38,467 bases of DNA from Treponema sp. (GTDB lineage Bacteria > Spirochaetota > Spirochaetia > Treponematales > Breznakiellaceae). The position numbers were made by a program, and so were the translations under genes. The DNA lies in contig JAIRNJ010000006.1 of the NCBI GenBank assembly GCA_031258115.1, forward strand, positions 1-38,467, in the 5' to 3' direction. Numbering within the stretch: the stretch's first letter is position 1; each line of letters begins with the position of its first letter. Under the pieces are notes generated by a model. It saw only the letters and a program-made list of their open reading frames with translations, searched no databases and had not been told where the DNA came from. Of this stretch, positions 7,511 to 14,805 are shown piece by piece.

Positions 7511-9707
7511 TCTGTTTTGTCAGGCCCGGGAGTGTTTTCGCAAGGACGGCCGTATCGCTTTCTATGCCGGCCTCCCAGTCTTCCCGGGCCCAGATCGTGG
7601 TGCTGAGCCTGTCCGCATAGGAGGCGGGCTTGCCCCCTGTCTCTTCAAAGGCGCCGAGGTAGGGATAGAGGGAAGCCAGTCCGGCATTGATTCCGGCAAG
7701 TTCCCTGTATGCGGCGTCTACCGAAGGGTAATCCCTCAGTTCATAGGCGCTGCGCGCAAGGCCCAGCAAAGCCAGTGCGTTCCCGGCATCGGCGTGGAGA
7801 AGTTCCCGGTAGCGGTTTAAGGCTTCCGGAAAGTTTCCCCGGATAAAATTCAGGTTGGCCAGATTCAGTCTGGCCCGGGAACTGTCTGAACGGGTGAAGC
7901 TTTCTTCAGCCTTGTTCAGAATCCCCGCGGAACCGTAGAGATTCCCAAGTCTGTTGAGGAGGGAAGAAGAGGAAGCCGCATTGGAAGCAATTTGATTTTC
8001 CAGATCCCGGATTTTTCGGGCGAGTGCAATGCTGCTGTATACGTCCAGGGAAGCTTCAATAGCAGGAATAATATCTGCCGAATCGGGAAGGCCCCTTGTT
8101 TTCAGGGCGCTGTCCGGTACGCTTACCGGCGGATAAACTTCCCAGGAGCCGGTCATTGGGTAGAGCGCGCTGAACCTTTCCGCAGGCCGGAGGTCCTCAT
8201 CGGCGGCCCGGGAACGGGACCCCGCTTCCTGCGCCCTGGTATCGCTCTCCCCGGAACGGTTGGTTTCATTCCGGTACTGTTTCTGCAGTTTTGAATTCCG
8301 CCATTCCTGGCCTCCGGTTTTCCAGGCATAGTAAAAACCTTCGCCCAGTACGGTAACTTCAAGGGGCGTCCAGTACGTATCCATGTAGTAGATAAGATCG
8401 CCGGGAGAGAAGAAAGAAGCGGCCTCTTCATCATTCATGCCCGAATCAAAGGCAATAAAAATGTGGCCCGGAATCGTGATAAAGGCAGTATCAATGCCGA
8501 GTACTTCCAAAAGGGAACAGAAGAGAATCGAAAGATCGTCGCAGTCGCCGCCGCGGTAGTAGAGTGTCTGGTATGGGTAGTTAAGGCTGTCAAGGCTTGA
8601 GGCATTTTCCTTCATCTCCACATAGGAACTCGAAGGATCGATGATATAGTTCATGCCGTATACATTGAGGGCTTCAAAAAGTCCCAGGGCATATTGCATG
8701 TTCCGGGGTATGTCCGGCCGCATCCGTTCATCGACGATGGATGCTATGTGCCGCGCAAAAAGCCGTGCCGCAGGATCCTGGGCGGAAACAAAAGACGAAG
8801 CGCGGCGGTCGTCGTCCCATGTCATTGCATTGCGGTGGAAGACCGGCATCCGCAGGGGGAACGAAGCCTGCTTGCGGGCGCCGAGGCTCCGGTAATCAAT
8901 GCTCAGTTGGGCGTTGGCATTGATGTTTTCGGTAAGGTTCATCATGGACTCGTTGAAGAGCGCCGTTACCGGAACTTCCGCCGATTCACCCGGCTTAAGA
9001 GCCGGAATGCCGGCAAAAATCGTGGGCCGGTTCATAAAGCGTTCCAGAAAGAAGGAACAATTAATCGCAGTAATGGTGTTGGGTTCGTCATTGGTAACTT
9101 TAATGTATGCAATGGGGTTGTTTTCATACCACGCGTAGGATACGGGGAAAACCCGGCGCTGTTCCAGCATTTCCCCCCTGACGCGGGCCCTGTGTCCCAG
9201 AAGTTCATTCAGGTTGAGGCTTATGCCTCCTCCCAGGCCGACAGTATTGAGGGAAGGTTCATCGCTGTACCATGTGTAGGAAACGCCTGTAAAGAGGGAA
9301 AGGTAGGGGAGGACATGAAAGGCGGCGGAGAGGCCCGTTCCGATTTTTCCGCGGAAACTCTGCTCTCCGTTCCAGTTAAGCTGGTAGAAGCCGAGATCCG
9401 CCTGGATGCGGAGGCTGAAACGGTCGGTAAAACGCCGCTGGAACAGGGGGCCGAGACCTCCCTCAAAAAGGTTGATATATGATCCCTGGATAACCGGCAG
9501 AACCGAAAGGCCGCCGGAAAGGGAAAGCCCGGTAAAGGAGAGTATCGCCCAGTCAATACCCGCGTTTGCCCCAAAACCCGGCCCGGTGTTTTTTGAACGC
9601 AGTGGAACGACCGCCCCCGGCGACACCCTAAAAGACCATACCTGTTCCGCAAAACCGGATACGGCGAGAAACGAAAAGATTAAAACAGCAGCAATGTGTC
9701 TTTTCAC
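7494..9707 (-). CDS. Exported transglutaminase-like protein with TPR tail, catalytic residues present
   Basis: 737 residues with a signal peptide ending near FAVSGFA (about residue 20). Residues 25-165 are aromatic, Gly-rich alternating strands like a small outer-membrane barrel. Residues 190-290 look like an Ig/beta-sandwich domain. A transglutaminase-like core (about 310-480) carries Cys389 in YRGGDCDDLS, His415 in IPGHIFIAF and an Asp near 443 in YMDTYW, the Cys-His-Asp set of that superfamily. After a charged, variable linker (about 478-520), TPR-like helices run from about 590 to 700 (LLNRLGNLYGSAGILNKAEESF). Such proteins act on peptides or peptidoglycan in the periplasm; the substrate here is unknown. 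It lies 20 nt downstream of its paralogue, so the two form an operon. Its 3' end overlaps proS by 17 nt. Confidence 0.78.
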   Translation of the reverse strand: MKRHIAAVLIFSFLAVSGFAEQVWSFRVSPGAVVPLRSKNTGPGFGANAGIDWAILSFTGLSLSGGLSVLPVIQGSYINLFEGGLGPLFQRRFTDRFSLRIQADLGFYQLNWNGEQSFRGKIGTGLSAAFHVLPYLSLFTGVSYTWYSDEPSLNTVGLGGGISLNLNELLGHRARVRGEMLEQRRVFPVSYAWYENNPIAYIKVTNDEPNTITAINCSFFLERFMNRPTIFAGIPALKPGESAEVPVTALFNESMMNLTENINANAQLSIDYRSLGARKQASFPLRMPVFHRNAMTWDDDRRASSFVSAQDPAARLFARHIASIVDERMRPDIPRNMQYALGLFEALNVYGMNYIIDPSSSYVEMKENASSLDSLNYPYQTLYYRGGDCDDLSILFCSLLEVLGIDTAFITIPGHIFIAFDSGMNDEEAASFFSPGDLIYYMDTYWTPLEVTVLGEGFYYAWKTGGQEWRNSKLQKQYRNETNRSGESDTRAQEAGSRSRAADEDLRPAERFSALYPMTGSWEVYPPVSVPDSALKTRGLPDSADIIPAIEASLDVYSSIALARKIRDLENQIASNAASSSSLLNRLGNLYGSAGILNKAEESFTRSDSSRARLNLANLNFIRGNFPEALNRYRELLHADAGNALALLGLARSAYELRDYPSVDAAYRELAGINAGLASLYPYLGAFEETGGKPASYADRLSTTIWAREDWEAGIESDTAVLAKTLPGLTKQISIEN

Positions 9708-9727
9708 TCTGCCCTTCGGCCTCCCGC

Positions 9728-11650
9728 CTATTCTCCCCGCCGCAGCCTTAGCTGTTCAAGTCCCCGCAGGGCAGTGTCGTTTTCTTCATCCATGGACAGA
9801 ACACGGGCGAACCAGTTTTCCGCGGCATCCAGATTTTTTTCCTGCAGGTAGATATTCCCCAGGTTGTTCATGGCGTTTATGTAACCCATAGAAGCGGCCC
9901 GTTCATAGCTGTTTTTGGCTTCCGCCATCATTCCCGACCAGTTGTAGAGATTCCCCAACTGATTGTAGAGTCTGCCGCCGGGATCGGATGCAAGCTGAGT
10001 CCGTGTTTCGCTTATCTTGGGCCCCAGTTCGGCGGCAATATAACGCATGATATCCGTTTCCGCCGCGGCGCGTACCGCTTCATCCGCGGGCTGTTCAAAG
10101 CGCAGGTTCTGCGGCGGGAGACTTGCCGGCGGATAGTTGATCCATGCCCCCCGGAAGCGGTAAAGTCCGGGGCTTTCTCCGGATGCCAGAATTGTTGAGA
10201 GTTTTTCGGCAGCCTTGATCCAGCTATTGGTAAAACCCTCGTTAAAGGCGCCGCATGCCAGCGGCAGCCAGGCCTCGTTATCAATAATAAGGAGCCTTTC
10301 CATGTTGGTGAAAAACCGGGAAGCTTCCTCTTCACTGCTGTCAAGAGAGAAGAAGACAATAAATTCGCCCTCCAGCGGTATGATACCCGCGCTTATACCC
10401 GCGGCTTCAAGCAGCGCTCCATAGAGGAGCCCCATATCCACCGCATCCCCTGTACGGTATGCCATTGTCTGAATGGGGAACTGTACCAGGCTGAGTTCAT
10501 TGTTCTTTATGAGTTCACCCTGGGTATTAACGCTCTTTACCCCTGCACAGATGAGTGCATTGTAAAGGTACATGGCAAACTGCATGTTTTGGTTCAAGCC
10601 GTTCCACCTGCTGCTCCGGGCAAGACCGGTAACCGCCTTCTGGAATTCGAGAATGTCAGGGTCCGTTGGGGATACAAAGGCTGCCAGCGCGGCGCTGTCC
10701 CTCCAGGGGAAACTGTTCCGGCTGTAAACCCGCAGGGAGATGCTGGATACGGAGACCCTTTCCCTGCCCAGTAGCGTATAACGGATCACCAATTCCCCGG
10801 TAATCCTGCCGTTTTCGGTAAAGTTGAGGAGGGCAGGCGCAAAATCCGCGTAAAGCGGCAGTTCACAATGGCGGTTTTTGGGGATCATGGCGAGCGTGCC
10901 GCAGGGATACTCACCGGTAGTGTATTCCCCTGCCCGGAAACTTACCCGTACATTGCGGATCTCGGCGCTTTCCTCGTTACGGATGTTCAAAACGGCCACG
11001 GCATTCCGCTGATACAGTGAACTGAAAACGGGGAAGACGGCTTCATTCTGCTTCACCGAAACCGCCAGACCGGAAGCAGAGGCCCTGGTTTCCAGAACTA
11101 TCTGTACGCCGAGCCCGGTAAAAAAACCGTTGAGGGCCTCATTTCCGTATCTATTGTGGTACTGCCTGAAGCCTCCGTGGGCGGAAATGCTGAAAGAAGG
11201 TGTAAAACGGAAACCGAGTTCCAGATCTCCCTGGAACCAGAGGGAAGAGGAAGAGCTGTTACCCACGATGCCGCCATAGTAACCCAGGGCAAATTCTCCC
11301 CTGGTAAGAAGACGGGACAGGGGATAGTAAAAAAGCCCCAGATTGCCGCCGAGGGAGTAGAGTTGGATGTTCCCTTCCGCCCCGGAACCCAGGGGAAGGT
11401 ATGTGATACTGCTTACAAGACCGGCGCTGTGTCCGAGCCCCAGGGGGTTGGTAAGTATGCTGGAAATATCGGCGTCAAGAAGGAGTTCCCCGCCGCCGCC
11501 TACACTATAGTGGCTCATGTTGTAATCGCCCAGGGGAATGAAGGTAAAGGCTCTCGGGCGTATATTCACATCCAGCGCGGAAAGCATCTGCCCTGCAGAA
11601 AGAATAAGTATAAACAACAGAGACGGATTTTTCCGGTACATAGACGCCAC
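9728..11650 (-). CDS. Exported transglutaminase-like paralogue with lost catalytic Cys and His
   Basis: 640 residues from the GTG at 11650, which has AGGA 10 nt upstream; an ATG three codons in (11641) is the alternative start. The architecture matches the downstream gene: signal peptide (LLFILILSAGQMLSA), Gly/aromatic barrel-like strands to about 190, beta-sandwich, transglutaminase-like core, and C-terminal TPRs (LYNQLGNLYNWSGMMAEAKNSYERA, then AMNNLGNIYLQEKNLDAAENWF). In the core, YRTGDAVDMG replaces YRGGDCDDLS and PLEGEFIVFF replaces IPGHIFIAF. The Cys is Ala403 and the His is Glu429, at exactly the same 26-residue spacing as in the active copy; the codons are GCG at 10444-10442 and GAA at 10366-10364. 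It is therefore probably a non-catalytic partner or ligand-binding pseudoenzyme. It is the first gene of a two-gene operon. Confidence 0.75.
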   Translation of the reverse strand: MASMYRKNPSLLFILILSAGQMLSALDVNIRPRAFTFIPLGDYNMSHYSVGGGGELLLDADISSILTNPLGLGHSAGLVSSITYLPLGSGAEGNIQLYSLGGNLGLFYYPLSRLLTRGEFALGYYGGIVGNSSSSSLWFQGDLELGFRFTPSFSISAHGGFRQYHNRYGNEALNGFFTGLGVQIVLETRASASGLAVSVKQNEAVFPVFSSLYQRNAVAVLNIRNEESAEIRNVRVSFRAGEYTTGEYPCGTLAMIPKNRHCELPLYADFAPALLNFTENGRITGELVIRYTLLGRERVSVSSISLRVYSRNSFPWRDSAALAAFVSPTDPDILEFQKAVTGLARSSRWNGLNQNMQFAMYLYNALICAGVKSVNTQGELIKNNELSLVQFPIQTMAYRTGDAVDMGLLYGALLEAAGISAGIIPLEGEFIVFFSLDSSEEEASRFFTNMERLLIIDNEAWLPLACGAFNEGFTNSWIKAAEKLSTILASGESPGLYRFRGAWINYPPASLPPQNLRFEQPADEAVRAAAETDIMRYIAAELGPKISETRTQLASDPGGRLYNQLGNLYNWSGMMAEAKNSYERAASMGYINAMNNLGNIYLQEKNLDAAENWFARVLSMDEENDTALRGLEQLRLRRGE

Positions 11651-11693
11651 AACTTCATTATCCTACACACGATTTTATGAAAAATCTACCGAG

Positions 11694-11825
11694 GCTCTTT
11701 CAAAACTTCAGTTTTGAAAGAGCAACCACTAAAAAAAGCAGTTTTGTAGGCCGTAGGCCGAAAAACTGCAGGAGCTTCGGCAAGGGACCGCAGGTCCACA
11801 CCAACCGGGTTTTGCAAGAAGCTCT
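11694..11825. repeat. Hairpin-rich spacer with three stacked palindromes
   Basis: This part of the 213-bp spacer between two divergent genes folds into several stems. First, 11694-11706 pairs perfectly over 13 bp with 11711-11723 (loop TTCA). Second, 11738-11745 pairs with 11762-11769 (GCAGTTTT), enclosing a GGCCGTAGGCC-type short palindrome. Third, GAGCTTC at 11772-11778 pairs with GAAGCTC at 11818-11824, enclosing GGACC/GGTCC at 11785-11797. The last 17 nt (11809-11825) recur in reverse complement at 14728-14744. No coding potential and no T-run after the stems was seen, so it looks like a mosaic dispersed repeat rather than a terminator. Confidence 0.7.
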
Positions 11826-11863
11826 ACCGTGAACATTAATTCATTTTGTGATATTGTGGGCGG

Positions 11864-13228
11864 ATGACCCTGTCTTCCCTCTTTAGTGACAAACAATTCT
11901 ACCGTTCCCTTTTTGCCGTTGCCATGCCCATTGCCCTGCAGAATCTGGTGAACGCCTTTGTAAACATGCTGGATACGGTGATGATAGGCCGTCTTGGTAC
12001 CGTGGAAATCGCCGCCGTGGGACTGGCAAACAATTTTTTCTTTCTCTATCAGATCATCCTCTTCGGGGTTAGTTCCGGCGGTTCAATCTTTACAGCCCAG
12101 TTCTGGGGCAAGCGGGATCTTGCCGGGATCAAAAAGAATACCGGTTTCTGCCTCTCTCTCAACCTGGGTCTAAGCCTCCTCTTTGCTTTTGTGAGTTTTC
12201 TGTTTCCCGAAACGATTCTCTCTGTCTATTCCAGGGATCCTGAAGTAATAGAAGCGGGGGCCGTCTATCTTAAAATTCTCAGCTTTTCGTTTACGCCCTT
12301 TGCCGTTGCCCAGGTTTTTACGCTCAGTCTCCGCTCAATAGAAGAGATGCGGCTTCCCATGTTTAGCACCCTCGTGGCCCTTTCCATCAATGTAGTGCTC
12401 AACTATATTTTTATCTTCGGGCTTGGGCCGGTTCCCGCCATGGGAGTTGCCGGCGCCGCGGCGGCTACGGTGGCCGCCAGAGTGGTAGAGGCGATTCTGC
12501 TGCTGGTTCTCAGTTACAGGAGGCGCTATGCGATGGCAGGAAGCTTCCGGGAGATGACCGCCTTCAATTCGGCGTATGTGTTCCGTTTTATCCGGATCTG
12601 CCTTCCGGTTATCCTCAATGAACTGGCATGGTCAAGCGGGATCACCGTGGAGAACATCATCTTTGCCAGAACCCATACCGATGCAATCGCCGCATTTAAC
12701 ATAACAGGAACCGTGTCGCAGCTCACCTGGGTCTTCTTCATGGGTCTGGGAAACGGGGTGGCTGTTCTTATCGGCAAGAAGATTGGGGAACGGAAGGAGG
12801 AGGCCGCCAGGGATTATGCCGCCCGGATTATACGCTTTGCGCCGATGGTGTCTTTTGCCGCCGTATTCATACTGATACCGCTTTCGTGGCTTCTGCCCTT
12901 TATCTTCAACGTGAATGCCAATGTGCTCGCTTCCGCAAAGGCAATGCTCGTGATTCTCGCCTGTTCCTATCCCTTCCGGGCCTTCAACATGTCCATGGTG
13001 ATAGGCATCTGCCGGGCCGGAGGAGACACGGTTTTCTGCGCAATCTACGACGCCGCCTTTCTCTGGACGGTTGCAATTCCCCTGGCCGCAGTTATGAGTT
13101 TTGTTTTCGGCGCTCCGGTATGGGTTCTGTATATCTGCGTAAACCTGGAAGAGGTGATAAAGGCTGCGGCAGGGTTCCGGCGTTACAGGAGCGGCAGATG
13201 GCTGCACAACGTTACCGAAGGAATTTAG
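11864..13228 (+). CDS. MATE family multidrug/cation antiporter
   Basis: 454-residue inner-membrane protein with about 12 hydrophobic segments in two six-helix halves. The N-terminal FAVAMPIALQNLVNAFVNMLDTVMIGRLG stretch, with its conserved Pro and the DTVMIGRLG loop, is the MATE family hallmark. The matching element of the second half is around ICLPVILNELAWSSG. MATE proteins export drugs or metabolites using a Na+ or H+ gradient; the substrate here is not predictable. The length is normal for the family. ATG 11864 has only a modest GTGGGCGG ribosome site. The 3' end faces the sigma-factor gene across 44 bp that contain a small GGCCGAAGGCC palindrome. The gene stands alone on its strand. Confidence 0.93.
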   Translation: MTLSSLFSDKQFYRSLFAVAMPIALQNLVNAFVNMLDTVMIGRLGTVEIAAVGLANNFFFLYQIILFGVSSGGSIFTAQFWGKRDLAGIKKNTGFCLSLNLGLSLLFAFVSFLFPETILSVYSRDPEVIEAGAVYLKILSFSFTPFAVAQVFTLSLRSIEEMRLPMFSTLVALSINVVLNYIFIFGLGPVPAMGVAGAAAATVAARVVEAILLLVLSYRRRYAMAGSFREMTAFNSAYVFRFIRICLPVILNELAWSSGITVENIIFARTHTDAIAAFNITGTVSQLTWVFFMGLGNGVAVLIGKKIGERKEEAARDYAARIIRFAPMVSFAAVFILIPLSWLLPFIFNVNANVLASAKAMLVILACSYPFRAFNMSMVIGICRAGGDTVFCAIYDAAFLWTVAIPLAAVMSFVFGAPVWVLYICVNLEEVIKAAAGFRRYRSGRWLHNVTEGI

Positions 13229-13272
13229 AAGGCCGAAGGCCGGCCCGGAAGACAGCGCCCGTTCATGCTTCC

Positions 13273-14148
13273 TCATGCTACATAGGGCTCAAGAAAATAC
13301 TGTCTGGAGGGATGCTGAAGGCGTTTGAGAGCCTTCTTTTCAATCTGCCTGATCCGTTCCTTGGTAAGATTGAAGTGGTCTCCAATCTCCTTGAGAGACA
13401 TGGGTGTGCAGGAATCAAGCCCGTAACGGAAACGGATAATGTCCGCTTCTGTTTTGCTTAAAGTACCCAGCAGATCTCTAATATCGTCCTTAAGAGCCTG
13501 CTTCATGGTTTTGGCATCGGGGGCCTCGTACTTATCCGCCTGGATGAATTCTTCCAGCGTGGAGGAATCGCTGTTGTAGCTGACGGGATTTTCCAGGGAA
13601 ACCATGTCCCGGCTGATGTTTATCAGCTCGGTTACCGTACTTTTGTCCATGTTGAGCATCCGGGCGATTTCCTTTATCTCCGTTTCACTCGAATGGCATT
13701 CCTGAACCAGCTTCTGGGCCTTTTCAATCTGAATCAGCTCATTGGCCCGGTTAAGGGGAAGCCGTATCATCCTGGCTTTTTCGCAGATTGCCTTGAGAAT
13801 GGACTGACGAATCCACCACACCGCATAGGAGATGAAGTGGAAACCCTTTGTTACGTCGTAACGGTCAACGGCGCTGATAAGGCCGATGTTTCCTTCGCTG
13901 ATAAGATCGTCAAGGGGAAGTCCCTGTCCCTGATACTTCTTTGCGATATTCACCACAAAGCGCAGATTTGAATTGATCAGCCTGTTCTTTGCTTCCTGGT
14001 TACCCTGAGCCGCCTGACGGGCGGTTTCGTTCTCTTCCTCTCTGGAGAGCAAGGGAATGTTGTTGATTTCGTTGAGATACATGGAAAGAATGTTCTCATC
14101 AGAGTTTTTCATTTCCTGCCGGGTTTTCTTTACTTTGGTCGCGGTCAT
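13273..14148 (-). CDS. Small sigma70-family (group 2) RNA polymerase sigma factor, treponemal sigma43-like
   Basis: 291-residue sigma factor. The start is ATG at 14148, with AGGAGG five bases upstream; the open frame continues further upstream but has no family similarity there. Region 1.2 is at residues 18-48, region 2 at 52-125 with the core-binding LPLDDLISEGNIGL (77-90) and the promoter -10-reading helix SYAVWWIRQSI (107-117). Region 3 is about 130-210, and region 4 about 225-280 with the helix-turn-helix SLKEIGDHFNLTKERIRQIEKK. Region 1.1 is absent, so this is not the housekeeping RpoD but a shorter, group 2 (RpoS/sigma43-like) factor. In T. pallidum the gene next to groES (TP1012) is annotated as sigma-43, from memory. 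It is preceded by a sigma54-type promoter (14181-14199), which suggests that RpoN controls it. It ends 44 bp from the convergent MATE gene. Confidence 0.9.
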   Translation of the reverse strand: MTATKVKKTRQEMKNSDENILSMYLNEINNIPLLSREEENETARQAAQGNQEAKNRLINSNLRFVVNIAKKYQGQGLPLDDLISEGNIGLISAVDRYDVTKGFHFISYAVWWIRQSILKAICEKARMIRLPLNRANELIQIEKAQKLVQECHSSETEIKEIARMLNMDKSTVTELINISRDMVSLENPVSYNSDSSTLEEFIQADKYEAPDAKTMKQALKDDIRDLLGTLSKTEADIIRFRYGLDSCTPMSLKEIGDHFNLTKERIRQIEKKALKRLQHPSRQYFLEPYVA

Positions 14149-14180
14149 TTGAGCCTCCTGATTTGCTTGACACCAATAAT

Positions 14181-14199
14181 CAAGCAAAGACCGTGCCAA
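14181..14199 (-). promoter_or_regulatory. sigma54 (-24/-12) promoter of the small sigma factor gene
   Basis: On the minus strand this reads TTGGCACGGTCTTTGCTTG, an essentially perfect match to the sigma54 consensus TGGCACG-N4-TTGC(A/T). The GG (14197-14196) and GC (14185-14184) doublets are exactly 10 nt apart. The predicted start of transcription is about 14172, giving a leader of some 24 nt that contains the AGGAGG site (14159-14154) of the sigma gene at 14148. Enhancer-binding sites were not identified. Confidence 0.85.
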
Positions 14200-14347
14200 A
14201 ATATTCAGAATGTCGAATTTTACAGAATTTTTGTGTATATTATGATGATTTCTTTCAAAACGGTGAATAATTTGTATGAAACGGCTGAAAAAAACCCTCT
14301 CCGCCTCCCGAAAAAGACTCAGGACAGGAATCCCGGCATAAAAAAAA

Positions 14348-14400
14348 GGACATTTTGACACAAAGCTTCAAAAAGAAGCCATTTTCGTGTCAAAATGTCC
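14348..14400 (-). terminator. Intrinsic terminator of groES
   Basis: Perfect 14-bp arms 14348-14361 and 14387-14400 (GGACATTTTGACAC and its complement) enclose a second small stem (GCTTC 14365-14369 / GAAGC 14375-14379). Read on the minus strand, the stem is followed directly by seven T (14347-14341), so it is a strong intrinsic terminator 28 nt after the groES stop. It separates groES from the sigma-factor transcript downstream. The stem is unusually long for a terminator. Confidence 0.88.
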
Positions 14401-14427
14401 CAAACTGAAACAGAAAGGCGCTATGCC

Positions 14428-14700
14428 TTATTCAATGACACAGATAATGTCCGACATCTTGATAACCAGAAAATCGGCTCCGTCGATCTTGATCTGGGTA
14501 CCCGCATACTTGTCGTACATTACCTTCTGACCCGGTTTAACCGTGATAGGGTCTTTTTCGGTTCCCGGCCCCACTTCCGCTATCGTACCCTGCTGGGTTT
14601 TTTCCTGAGCGGTATCGGGGATGATGATGCCTCCGGCGGTTTTCGCCTCATTTTTCTCAAGTTTGACCAAAACCCGGTCTGCCAAGGGTTTTACTTTCAT
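14428..14700 (-). CDS. groES: Co-chaperonin GroES
   Basis: 90-residue GroES (Hsp10), the lid of the GroEL folding chamber in the cytoplasm. The start is the ATG at 14700 (MKVKPLADRVLVK), chosen because GGAGG lies 7 nt upstream and because family members begin exactly here; the upstream in-frame residues are unrelated. Visible family elements are PLADRVLVKLE, the mobile GroEL-binding loop around KTAGGIIIPDTAQEKTQ, GTIAEVGPG, and the C-terminal VMYDKYAGTQIKIDGADFLVIKMSDI. Length and composition are normal. No groEL follows, so the gene is monocistronic, as I recall for T. pallidum too. It has its own TTGACC-N17-TATATT promoter and a terminator. No CIRCE dyad (TTAGCACTC-N9-GAGTGCTAA) is present upstream. 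Confidence 0.97.
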   Translation of the reverse strand: MKVKPLADRVLVKLEKNEAKTAGGIIIPDTAQEKTQQGTIAEVGPGTEKDPITVKPGQKVMYDKYAGTQIKIDGADFLVIKMSDIICVIE

Positions 14701-14727
14701 ATAGATCCTCCATAAATTTTGAATAAT

Positions 14728-14759
14728 AGAGCTTCTTGCAAAACCTGAGCAAGTTTTGC
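14728..14759. repeat. Hairpin/repeat in the groES 5' leader
   Basis: GCAAAAC (14738-14744) and GTTTTGC (14753-14759) form a 7-bp inverted repeat that would lie at the beginning of the groES mRNA. The flanking 17 nt at 14728-14744 are the exact reverse complement of 11809-11825, so a repeat family is suspected. A role in mRNA stability or temperature response is possible but not shown by the sequence. Confidence 0.65.
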
Positions 14760-14767
14760 CTGTATGC

Positions 14768-14796
14768 AATATACAAAAATCGGGACGTAAGGTCAA
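14768..14796 (-). promoter_or_regulatory. sigma70-type promoter of groES
   Basis: Minus-strand TTGACC (14796-14791), a 17-nt spacer and TATATT (14773-14768) match the sigma70 consensus at 5 of 6 positions in each box. Transcription would begin near 14761, giving a leader of about 60 nt that includes the inverted repeat at 14738-14759. The promoter lies immediately after the stop of the TPR gene (14806), so groES can be expressed separately from the operon upstream. Confidence 0.75.
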
Positions 14797-14805
14797 GCTT
14801 TTTTT

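Noticed and set aside
11651-11863. tRNA, riboswitch or small RNA gene in the structured spacer
   Set aside because: No tRNA arm pattern, known aptamer core or terminator after the stems; the partial recurrence near groES fits a dispersed repeat better.
14149-14361. N-terminal extension of the sigma factor up to 14361
   Set aside because: The extension is not sigma-like, covers the sigma54 promoter and part of the groES terminator, and has no ribosome site; AGGAGG precedes the ATG at 14148.
14701-14805. CIRCE (HrcA) operator at groES
   Set aside because: No TTAGCACTC-N9-GAGTGCTAA-like dyad on either strand; the inverted repeat present has a different sequence.
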